A stretch of DNA of 6,889 bases from Bacteroidales bacterium (lineage in GTDB: Bacteria; Bacteroidota; Bacteroidia; Bacteroidales; ML635J-15): the NCBI GenBank assembly GCA_028696755.1, contig JAQVGK010000192.1, forward strand, positions 1 through 6,889, read 5' to 3'. The translations under genes were made by a program, and so were the position numbers. Shown here one piece after another: positions 1 through 6,889 of the stretch. The notes under the pieces are model-generated. The model did not search any database. It had not been told where the DNA came from and saw only the letters and a list, made by a program, of their open reading frames with translations. How positions within the stretch are numbered: the first letter of the stretch is position 1; every line of letters starts with the position of its first letter.

Positions 1-1
1 A

Positions 2-541
2 ATCAGTAGCAAAATTTATTTTCACATCAATGGAAATTACTCAAAGATCGATAATATGGCATTTTTTGTTAATGACACAAGCCTAATTCTCGACAATAAA
101 TTTGTAATGCAATATACAAATGTTGAGAGGTTTGCCGGATATGGAGAAATTGCATTGAATAATCTTGGTAAAATTAGTCTTAATCTTAAAGGGCATTACT
201 ATTATTACAGCTATATTCGTAATCGCGAAAAACCTTGGCATATTCCAAATGTTGATGTCCGCTTAAAGACTAATTACCAGTACAACTCAAAACTTAATTT
301 CGGAATTAATGCCGATTTTATTGGTAGCAGATATGCGAAAGAATTTGATTCTGATGGAGATATTGTAGAAAACAAGTTGAAGCCAATTATTGATGTAAGC
401 TTGTATGGTGAATATCGTTTTGCTTCAAACTTCCATGCATTTCTTAATTTGAATAATATCACTGGTCAAAAACAATATGTGTGGAATAATTATATGTCGC
501 ACGGATTTAATGTTATGGCTGGTATAAAATATCTATTTTAG
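2..541 (+). CDS. C-terminal part of an outer-membrane beta-barrel protein, probably a TonB-dependent receptor (partial, 5' end outside window)
   Basis: The reading frame is open from base 2 to the TAG stop, so the ATG at 56 is an internal methionine and the gene begins left of the window. The visible ~179 residues alternate polar and hydrophobic positions and are rich in Tyr, Asn and Phe, as in transmembrane beta-strands (for example the stretch around KGHYYYYSYI and DVSLYGEYRF). The end is typical of Bacteroidota outer-membrane receptors: a strand with LNLNNITGQKQY, a turn, then a last strand GIKYLF ending in the terminal Phe that the BAM assembly machinery recognises. The family would move a ligand such as an iron complex, vitamin or glycan across the outer membrane using TonB energy, but the substrate cannot be told because plug and N-terminal domains are missing. 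A non-TonB barrel is possible. An intrinsic terminator lies about 20 bases after the stop. Confidence 0.72.
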   Translation: MSSKIYFHINGNYSKIDNMAFFVNDTSLILDNKFVMQYTNVERFAGYGEIALNNLGKISLNLKGHYYYYSYIRNREKPWHIPNVDVRLKTNYQYNSKLNFGINADFIGSRYAKEFDSDGDIVENKLKPIIDVSLYGEYRFASNFHAFLNLNNITGQKQYVWNNYMSHGFNVMAGIKYLF

Positions 542-564
542 ACTGTAAAGGGGTGTAAATTAGT

Positions 565-594
565 GCTGCTTCGGTTTATGGAGCAGCTTTTTTT
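565..594 (+). terminator. Intrinsic terminator after the outer-membrane barrel gene
   Basis: GCTGCT (565-570) pairs with AGCAGC (582-587). The stem can extend inward through TCG/TGG positions with G-U wobble, leaving a small loop around 574-578. Seven T follow directly (588-594). It starts 23 bases after the barrel gene's stop and separates that transcript from gyrB. Confidence 0.85.
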
Positions 595-640
595 ATGCTA
601 TTTTTGGCCAAATAGCTCTCAATAACAGATAATCCTAAAA

Positions 641-708
641 AGCTATCAACAATTATTTGTAAGTGACTGATAGTCAGCAATATAGCTATTGTTAAATTGT
701 TGATAACT
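641..708. repeat. Long inverted repeat upstream of gyrB, arms resembling DnaA boxes
   Basis: AGCTATCAACAATT (641-654) and AATTGTTGATAACT (695-708) are reverse complements except for one position. The 40-base spacer holds two smaller palindromes: TGACT-GAT-AGTCA (664-676) and CAATA-TAGC-TATTG (678-691). The right arm contains TTATCAACA on the minus strand, one mismatch from the DnaA box TTATCCACA; the left arm has CTATCAACA, two mismatches. The right arm ends about 27 bases before the -33 element of gyrB, so a regulatory site or cruciform controlling gyrB is plausible, but this is inferred from position and symmetry only. Confidence 0.5.
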
Positions 709-734
709 ATCCTGTTAAAATGATAAATAAGTGA

Positions 735-763
735 TTTGTTTACGCATAAAAATACTAAATTTG
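735..763 (+). promoter_or_regulatory. gyrB promoter, Bacteroidota type
   Basis: TTTG (735-738) is the -33 element and TAAATTTG (756-763) matches the -7 consensus TAnnTTTG exactly, with 17 bases between them. Transcription would start near 768-771 and leave a leader of about 25 bases before the ATG at 796. Confidence 0.75.
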
Positions 764-792
764 TAATCCTTTTAGAAAATAGAAATAATTGA

Positions 793-2829
<2,037 letters not shown>

Positions 2830-2847
2830 ATTTTGAAAAATATTCCA

Positions 2848-2883
2848 AAAAAAAATCCTGAACTCACATTCAGGATTTTTTTT
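2848..2883. terminator. Bidirectional intrinsic terminator between convergent genes
   Basis: A perfect 15-bp stem (2848-2862 with 2869-2883) closes a 6-base loop CTCACA. The core is ATCCTGAA/TTCAGGAT, flanked by an A run on the left (2847-2855) and eight T on the right (2876-2883), so it has a U-tract when read from either side. It lies 18 bases after the gyrB stop and 13 bases after the stop of the convergent gene at 2897. Confidence 0.92.
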
Positions 2884-2896
2884 GCTTATAAAAGAC

Positions 2897-3427
2897 TTAT
2901 TTCGCAGTTTTGATACCAAGAACCAATTCTAGGAAATCATCTTCGTAAGTTGAATAAAGATCTGATGCCGAAAAGAAAACAAGAGCAACGCAGCTTTCGC
3001 CATCAGGTAATAGTAACATTACAGAACACATAAATTTTGTTTCTGAACCATCGTCTGCAACGTAGTAACCTTCACCATCCATTCCAACGAAAGAAATTCC
3101 ATTGTTTTCGAAATCCGATACGTCTTCAGCCCAAGTAAGATCGGTAAGAAGAGCAGCTGCAAGTTCTGTCGCTTCTGTTGCTAAATCATCAATCGCTGTT
3201 TCTGAAGATGGATTGTCAGTTGTCCATATCATGCAGAAAAAGTTTCCAGATAAATCTGATTTTGGTGAAATTGTTAAAATACCATCAGAGTTATCAACGG
3301 TCCATTTGTCAGTACTTACTGGGATTTTTATTAGCGGGGCATCAGTTGGAAACTTATAAGTTTTCTGAGCTAGACCTGCTGCTACTATTGTACAAACAAA
3401 TAAAATACTTAAGATTGCTTTTTTCAT
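2897..3427 (-). CDS. Secreted protein of unknown function (176 aa), possibly PsbP/Mog1-like fold
   Basis: I do not recognise the family. The protein opens with a clear Sec signal peptide: MKKA, a hydrophobic core to about residue 18, then GLA-Q with cleavage after Ala20. No lipobox Cys is placed for lipidation (Cys12 lies within the core), so it is probably soluble in the periplasm or exported. The mature ~156 residues are acidic, with three Cys (65, 134, 146). The order of elements is: a strand-rich start with WTVDNSDGILTISP (42-55), an Asp/Ala/Glu-rich helix (80-97), central strands (108-124), then CVALVFFSAS (146-155) and a last helix DDFLELVLGIK (163-173). That ending resembles PsbP/DcrB-like small proteins, but this is a guess by eye. 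It has its own promoter and is separated from the thioredoxin-like genes by ~140 bases, so it appears monocistronic. The ATG follows a plain A/T-rich leader. Confidence 0.85.
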   Translation of the reverse strand: MKKAILSILFVCTIVAAGLAQKTYKFPTDAPLIKIPVSTDKWTVDNSDGILTISPKSDLSGNFFCMIWTTDNPSSETAIDDLATEATELAAALLTDLTWAEDVSDFENNGISFVGMDGEGYYVADDGSETKFMCSVMLLLPDGESCVALVFFSASDLYSTYEDDFLELVLGIKTAK

Positions 3428-3462
3428 AATTGTAAGGGTTTTTAATTAATACTAATTTAATA

Positions 3463-3493
3463 CAAAAATAAATAATCACTTAATATTAACAAA
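3463..3493 (-). promoter_or_regulatory. Promoter of the secreted 176-aa protein, Bacteroidota type
   Basis: Read on the minus strand, TTTG (3493-3490) is followed after 19 bases by TATTTTTG (3470-3463), an exact TAnnTTTG match. It sits 35 bases upstream of the ATG at 3427, giving a leader of roughly 28-30 bases. The region is AT-rich, so a chance match is possible, but the paired boxes and the position agree. Confidence 0.55.
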
Positions 3494-3567
3494 CATTATT
3501 CCAGTTTTATTGTTCAAGAATTTGAATTAAAATTCGCAAGGATTATAACGCGCAAACAAATTTAATT

Positions 3568-5082
3568 CTATTCTCCAAAAATAAAGTTAAATCTTTCTCT
3601 CTCAGAATTTATTCGCACATCGTATTTCGAGATATAATCATAAACTGTTTCTGCTTTAATATCTTTCGTAATGATGATATTGTTTTCGTCGAGGATGTAC
3701 AAACGTGGGGTTTTATAAGTCCCGTACAACATTTCAAAACCGCTAATATTTTCTGGATCATAAACATTAATCCAGTCTAAGCCATTTTCGATTATAAATT
3801 CCTGCCATTCGTTGTTTTCGGAGTCACTTAATACTGCATAAACATCTGCATTAAGATTTTTAATATTCGTATAATTCCCATTTAGAATTAGTGCTGTTTC
3901 GTTGCAAATATCACAGTCGGGTTCCCAGAAGAGAAGTATTTTATATTTGCCGTGCATGTCATAAATCGAGTGATAATTCCCTTCATAATCTGGTAAATTC
4001 AAATCAGGAGCAAGATTGCCAATTACATTGTGTTGTATTGATTCTATCCTGAATTTCATGACTGCATACGCATAATCGTCAACCCAATCAGGCTTTTTTA
4101 CCATAAAGTAGTTTCGGTAAATGTAAACCAGATAGGCTTCCATTCGTAAATCTTTGGGGTTCTCGTATCTGGAAATAAGGTATGACAATATGTACTGATT
4201 ATACTCGTTGCTGATTTGTGATAATTTCACAAGACTGTCAATGTCGGGATACACAGATTCTGGATTGTTTATTCTGGTGTCGAGGAAGTAAAAGCAATAA
4301 TCTTCTAATAATCTGTGGAAAGCAAATTCGGGAGTGTTAAGTAACCCATGGTCGGAAAAATCAACTCTGTCGAACCAATGATTTTTATAGTAGTTGTAGT
4401 GTTTATCGGGGTTAGAGTATCTAAGTGCTTCGATAGAATCGGGTATGCTTATTGGTTCGAGAAGCAAAAGCATTTTATTCAGATAATCATTGGGATTTGT
4501 TTTTGAACGATATGATTTGTATAGGTTTGACTGCAGCATATTAAGGCTGTCTATCTTCGCCTGAACAAATTTTACGGTGTCGGGCTTAAAATTCTTAAAG
4601 AATTCGGCCTCCATATTTAGCTGCGAACGTAATTTGTTTAATAATGCAATGTCTTTCTGCAGATTTGCAAAAGTTTGATATTGCTTATCTCCACTGATTT
4701 GCAGTTTGCCAGTAACGTCGCGAGCATCTGTTTTTATTGTAATATTTTGTTCATTTGCTAGGATGAAATCGAATCTGGTTTGTGGCGGAATTACTATAAA
4801 ATAAACCCCGTGTTGTAATTCTATGTCGTCTTCAAAAATTGCGACTCCATTTACTGCCGGAACGGAATCAATAACTATGAAATCGGGACCACGGTGTTTG
4901 CCAAGAAAAATATAATAATCGGGACAATTTGAGATTTCAACTTTAATGTTGTAAGCAAAGCTTTTTAATGAGAAGAAAATTAATGAAAATAACAAGCCGA
5001 TTTTCCATAGATATAAAATCGGCTTGTTATTGATTATCGGCTTATTTCTTTTCTGCTTCACGTGCTTTTCGTTCCTTTTCAA
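3568..5082 (-). CDS. Secreted thioredoxin-fold protein with CDIC active site, DUF4369/DUF5106-type; start codon apparently disrupted
   Basis: A paralogue of the gene directly upstream. As drawn, the frame begins at a TTG and encodes 504 residues, but the first ~26 (very basic, overlapping the neighbour's coding end by 41 bases) are unlikely to be real. No in-frame ATG occurs before residue 157. From about residue 27 a signal peptide runs to SFA, with cleavage before Tyr44. Then come a DUF4369-like beta domain (44-130), a helical middle (135-350) sharing NHWFDRVDFSDHGLLNTPEF with the paralogue's HYWDYIDWSESGLLRTPIF, and a C-terminal thioredoxin domain (about 355-490). That domain has FWEPDCDICNE (Cys390, Cys393) and the cis-Pro loop KTPRLYILD (Pro459). 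It probably reduces or shuffles disulfides in the envelope; the substrate is unknown. Other in-frame candidates are GTG at 5061-5059 and TTG at 4995-4993, neither convincing. The rest of the frame is intact, so the gene is not simply decayed. Confidence 0.8.
   Translation of the reverse strand: MKRNEKHVKQKRNKPIINNKPILYLWKIGLLFSLIFFSLKSFAYNIKVEISNCPDYYIFLGKHRGPDFIVIDSVPAVNGVAIFEDDIELQHGVYFIVIPPQTRFDFILANEQNITIKTDARDVTGKLQISGDKQYQTFANLQKDIALLNKLRSQLNMEAEFFKNFKPDTVKFVQAKIDSLNMLQSNLYKSYRSKTNPNDYLNKMLLLLEPISIPDSIEALRYSNPDKHYNYYKNHWFDRVDFSDHGLLNTPEFAFHRLLEDYCFYFLDTRINNPESVYPDIDSLVKLSQISNEYNQYILSYLISRYENPKDLRMEAYLVYIYRNYFMVKKPDWVDDYAYAVMKFRIESIQHNVIGNLAPDLNLPDYEGNYHSIYDMHGKYKILLFWEPDCDICNETALILNGNYTNIKNLNADVYAVLSDSENNEWQEFIIENGLDWINVYDPENISGFEMLYGTYKTPRLYILDENNIIITKDIKAETVYDYISKYDVRINSERERFNFIFGE
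4988..5031 (-). terminator. Perfect 17-bp hairpin between the paralogues: terminator and/or start-codon hairpin
   Basis: AATAACAAGCCGATTTT and AAAATCGGCTTGTTATT (5031-5015 and 5004-4988, minus strand) pair without a mismatch around the 10-base loop ATATCTATGG. The stem begins 10 bases after the stop codon of the CGHC gene, and the sequence after it is T-rich (TTCATTAATTTTCTTC), so it looks like that gene's terminator, though without a long unbroken T run. The presumed ancestral ATG of the next gene lies in the loop. The octamer AAGCCGAT also occurs once more, at 5043-5036. Confidence 0.6.
5005..5008 (-). other. Probable disrupted start codon (ATG plus one extra G) of the CDIC gene
   Basis: The minus strand reads ATGGAAAATCGGC. 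Read as it stands, the ATG at 5008-5006 gives a 21-codon peptide that stops at a TAA (4945-4943). Without one G it would read ATG AAA ATC GGC and begin MKIGLLFSLIFFSLKSFA, a standard Sec signal peptide that runs straight into the conserved mature protein. The product would be 479 residues, against 482 for the paralogue. The match is too good to be casual, but sequence alone cannot separate a true insertion from a base-calling error. Confidence 0.65.
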
Positions 5083-6490
5083 ATTCGATCAAACTTTTAA
5101 TGCTCTCCATTCCGATACGCTTACCAATGATTTTTTTGTCGCGATCGAGAACGTAAACAACAGGAGTACTGTATATGTCGTAAAAATCTCTGAATCCAGT
5201 GTGAGGATATGGCCCGTCCCAAACATTGTACCAACCGTCTTCGTATAGGTTTTTCTCATCCAAGAAAGTTTTCCATTCTTCTTTATCGTATTGAGTATAA
5301 ACAGCCATTATTTTCACATTCATAACCTTAAGACTGTCGCGATATTGTTGCATAAGAACTGGAACTTCTTTCTTGCAGTGCCCACAATGTGGTTCATAGA
5401 AAACCAGAACGGTGTAGTCGGCATCCACTTGATGTAATGAGATAAATCTGTCGTCGACAGTTTGCATTCTTTTTAAATCTGTTGCAATGTTGCCCAGTTT
5501 TGTTGGAGTGATTTTGTTTACTCTTTCTAGAAGTTTAACCATAAACGCAGAATCTGCCCAATGAGCTTTGCCACTTAAATACCATTCCTCGGCAATATCA
5601 ACAAAAACGGCATCGTATCCCATAATTTTTGATGACTCGAAATAATGGAGTAGGTGTGAGGCTGTAAATTGAAACATTAAAGTGTCGCCACCTTCGTATG
5701 ATTTTCGAATAATCGACCTCGCCTCTGGCATCATCGAATCTGGTGATGGAACTATCATCTTGTCGAAATAGTAGTTTAGCTTACCTTCAAATATTGGAGT
5801 ACGCAATAATCCACTTTCACTCCAGTCGATATAATCCCAGTAATGCGCTTTGTAAAACTTATAAGCAAAATGAGGGTCAATTTCATTTCCCGCACTATCC
5901 TTTGGTGATTCTGGAATTTCAACTTCTTTCATTGAGAGTAAAACCTTAGAAAAGAATGTATTTGGGTTTTGTTTTACCAACTCGTCCATATAGCTAACAC
6001 GATCTTTATTCATCGTGGTAAGCTGATCGCTGATTTTCTTTTGTTCATCAGGATTATCTTTTGCCGCTTCGTATTGTTTCATTAATTCGTTGCGCTGATC
6101 TTGAATTTCAGTCATCCGTTTCTGATATTGATTGAAAACAATGTTCTCTTTACAGCCTTTGATTTTCATGTTTTCAACAAAGTTGGCGGTGTCTGTTTCA
6201 ATCGAGAATTTCTTGGCTTCACCAATAAGAAATTCAAAATAAGTCATCCCTTTCGAAGGCATAACAACCAGATAGATACCCCTGTTGAGTTCTTTATCAC
6301 CAGTAAAAGTCGCATATCCCTTGCTGTCGATTCGAGCTGTGTCAACAACGTACTTCTTTTCGCCAAAATGATGCCCGAGATAAATTACGGTGTCACTTAT
6401 ACCATTAATTTTAACTTTTATCTCATATTTCTGAGCAAAAAGTCCCAGACCCAAAATCATAGTTAAAAATAACAATCCTGCCTTCTTCAT
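5042..6490 (-). CDS. Secreted thioredoxin-fold protein with CGHC active site, DUF4369/DUF5106-type (TlpA/redoxin-like)
   Basis: A 482-residue exported protein, probably a periplasmic or surface thiol-disulfide oxidoreductase. A Sec signal peptide covers residues 1-19 (MKKAGLLFLTMILGLGLFA-Q). Residues 21-115 form a beta-rich DUF4369-like domain (KYEIKVKINGISDTVIYLG, then GIYLVVMPS). A charged, probably coiled-coil helix spans 120-172. The helical middle (205-330) contains YKAHYWDYIDWSESGLLRTP. The thioredoxin domain occupies about 335-470, with FYEPHCGHCKKE (Cys369, Cys372), the cis-Pro loop YSTPVVYVLD (Pro443) and a last strand KKIIGKRIG. A Lys/Glu-rich tail closes the protein. CGHC is the protein-disulfide-isomerase-type motif, more oxidising than CGPC; this is family knowledge, not measured here. 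The ATG lies ~24 bases after a good -7 element. A hairpin starts 10 bases after the stop, and the next gene is a tandem paralogue. The exact substrate cannot be inferred. Confidence 0.92.
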   Translation of the reverse strand: MKKAGLLFLTMILGLGLFAQKYEIKVKINGISDTVIYLGHHFGEKKYVVDTARIDSKGYATFTGDKELNRGIYLVVMPSKGMTYFEFLIGEAKKFSIETDTANFVENMKIKGCKENIVFNQYQKRMTEIQDQRNELMKQYEAAKDNPDEQKKISDQLTTMNKDRVSYMDELVKQNPNTFFSKVLLSMKEVEIPESPKDSAGNEIDPHFAYKFYKAHYWDYIDWSESGLLRTPIFEGKLNYYFDKMIVPSPDSMMPEARSIIRKSYEGGDTLMFQFTASHLLHYFESSKIMGYDAVFVDIAEEWYLSGKAHWADSAFMVKLLERVNKITPTKLGNIATDLKRMQTVDDRFISLHQVDADYTVLVFYEPHCGHCKKEVPVLMQQYRDSLKVMNVKIMAVYTQYDKEEWKTFLDEKNLYEDGWYNVWDGPYPHTGFRDFYDIYSTPVVYVLDRDKKIIGKRIGMESIKSLIEFEKERKAREAEKK

Positions 6491-6513
6491 AATTTTATCA
6501 GTTTAATTAAACA

Positions 6514-6541
6514 CAAAGTTAGAAAATTTTTCTTAAGACAA
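6514..6541 (-). promoter_or_regulatory. Promoter of the CGHC thioredoxin-like gene, Bacteroidota type
   Basis: On the minus strand TTG (6541-6539) and TAACTTTG (6521-6514) match the -33 and -7 boxes with 17 bases between them, the same spacing as at gyrB. The start of transcription would fall near 6507-6509, leaving a leader of ~18 bases. The -33 box overlaps a 5-bp inverted repeat GACAA/TTGTC (6537-6541 and 6548-6552), which may be a protein-binding site or chance. Confidence 0.65.
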
Positions 6542-6552
6542 TTCTGCTTGTC

Positions 6553-6710
6553 AAATAGTTTGCCATTTATCTTAAGTTTTAACATTTTTTTTACAATTAG
6601 GGTAGATGATAATTTTTACAAAATTTAAGTAAATCTCGAATCAATGTCGTTTAGTTAAGGCTTTCAATAATAGATTTATTGTTAAAAATCATCCATCAAT
6701 AAAATGTTAA
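6553..6710. other. AT-rich intergenic stretch, no gene seen
   Basis: Both strands are full of stops and I see no credible open frame, RNA gene or strong terminator. TCTTAAG occurs twice, at 6531-6537 and 6570-6576, 39 bases apart; it may be trivial. The stretch lies between the promoter of the CGHC gene and the palindromic element at the right edge. Confidence 0.6.
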
Positions 6711-6723
6711 TGTCCGCTGGACA
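6711..6723. repeat. Small palindrome at the left border of the right-edge element
   Basis: TGTCC-GCT-GGACA is a perfect 5-bp inverted repeat. Its right half, GGACA, belongs to the left outer arm of the larger element (6717 onward). Its left half, TGTCC, matches the core of the TTTGTCCAG motif repeated further right. Confidence 0.6.
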
Positions 6724-6887
6724 AAGGAGTAATTTTAGTGGTTTATTTAGTTTTACTGACGTTGAAGCCCTAGCGGGCTAGTTATTCCTTTGACAAAAAT
6801 CGTTTTTGTCCAGAGGCGGTGTGCTGAGCCCGCCGAAGTAACATAAACGTCAGTAAAAAGCTAAATAAAAAGTTCCTTTTTGTCCAG
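6717..6887. mobile_element. 171-bp nested palindromic element, MITE-like or other mobile intergenic repeat
   Basis: The two ends are inverted repeats in three matching blocks: CTGGACAAA (6717-6725) with TTTGTCCAG (6879-6887); TTTATTTAG (6742-6750) with CTAAATAAA (6861-6869); and TTTTACTGACGTT (6751-6763) with AACGTCAGTAAAA (6846-6858). Small offsets separate the blocks, and GGA/TCC (6726-6728, 6874-6876) adds to the outer block. The interior holds three further hairpins: AGCCC/GGGCT (6766-6779), GACAAAAA/TTTTTGTC (6792-6810) and GGCGG/CCGCC (6815-6834). It contains no frame of note and is richer in G+C than its surroundings. This layout fits a non-autonomous mobile element or a structured intergenic repeat, but no second copy or target duplication is visible, and the window stops two bases past its edge. 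Confidence 0.55.
6792..6810. repeat. Hairpin inside the palindromic element
   Basis: GACAAAAA (6792-6799) and TTTTTGTC (6803-6810) form a perfect 8-bp stem with a TCG loop. The right arm is shared with the direct repeat TTTTTGTCCAGAG. Confidence 0.7.
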
Positions 6888-6889
6888 AG
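6803..6889. repeat. 13-bp direct repeat TTTTTGTCCAGAG, two copies
   Basis: TTTTTGTCCAGAG is found at 6803-6815 and again at 6877-6889, the last bases of the window, 74 bases apart. The inverted form CTGGACAAA is at 6717. Three copies of one motif in 173 bases suggests either terminal repeats of nested units or the start of an array that continues beyond the window. Confidence 0.6.

Noticed and set aside
56..541. Complete small gene starting at ATG 56
   Set aside because: The same frame is open to the left edge and its upstream residues continue the barrel pattern, so this is the end of a larger gene.
641..763. Replication origin next to gyrB
   Set aside because: Only two imperfect DnaA-box-like sites, both in one inverted repeat, with no cluster and no dnaA or dnaN nearby.
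3102..3429. Two plus-strand frames opposite the secreted 176-aa gene
   Set aside because: The minus-strand gene has a signal peptide, promoter and terminator; these frames have none.
3518..3535. Hairpin GAATTT/AAATTC after the CDIC gene as its terminator
   Set aside because: Only a 6-bp all-AT-rich stem with no following T run on the minus strand; not enough to call. The CDIC gene may read through or end elsewhere.
4943..5008. 21-codon leader peptide from the displaced ATG as a regulatory uORF
   Set aside because: The peptide is simply the signal-peptide region read in the wrong frame. A lost base explains it better than a designed leader, though coupling cannot be excluded.
6101..6466. Plus-strand frame opposite the N-terminal part of the CGHC gene
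   Set aside because: Antisense to a clear domain protein, with no independent support.
6711..6889. CRISPR array
   Set aside because: The repeated units are nested inverted repeats and one pair of direct copies at unequal distances, without regular spacers.

Overview
The window comes from an AT-rich chromosome of the phylum Bacteroidota, most likely a Bacteroidales/Marinilabiliales-type organism or a relative. Four things point there: a GyrB of the short form; three places that fit the Bacteroidota promoter consensus (TAnnTTTG at -7, TTG/TTTG at -33); the lack of Shine-Dalgarno sequences before the starts; and secreted thioredoxin-like proteins with an N-terminal DUF4369-type domain, a family typical of this phylum.

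Layout, left to right. Positions 2-541 (+) are the 3' end of an outer-membrane beta-barrel gene, probably a TonB-dependent receptor, closed by an intrinsic terminator. A 254-base gap follows, holding a long inverted repeat with DnaA-box-like arms and a clear gyrB promoter. gyrB (796-2829, +) is complete and stands alone. It converges on a small secreted protein of unknown function (2897-3427, -), and the two share a perfect 15-bp bidirectional terminator. Next are two tandem paralogues on the minus strand: secreted DUF4369/thioredoxin-fold proteins with active sites CGHC (5042-6490) and CDIC (3568-5082). They presumably work in the cell envelope as thiol-disulfide oxidoreductases. The last ~400 bases hold no gene. 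They carry the promoter of the CGHC gene and, at the right edge, a 171-bp nested palindromic element that looks like a MITE or another mobile intergenic repeat.

The most notable point is the junction of the two paralogues. The downstream gene has no in-frame ATG before its signal peptide. An ATG lies exactly where it should be, one extra G out of frame, in the loop of a perfect 17-bp hairpin that starts ten bases after the upstream stop codon. Removing that one G would give the 18-residue signal peptide MKIGLLFSLIFFSLKSFA and a protein about as long as its neighbour. This is either a real start-codon frameshift, a sequence error, or an unusual initiation arrangement. Apart from this and the right-edge element, the window is ordinary chromosomal DNA. 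I see no defence system, CRISPR array, tRNA or rRNA, and no convincing new multi-gene system.
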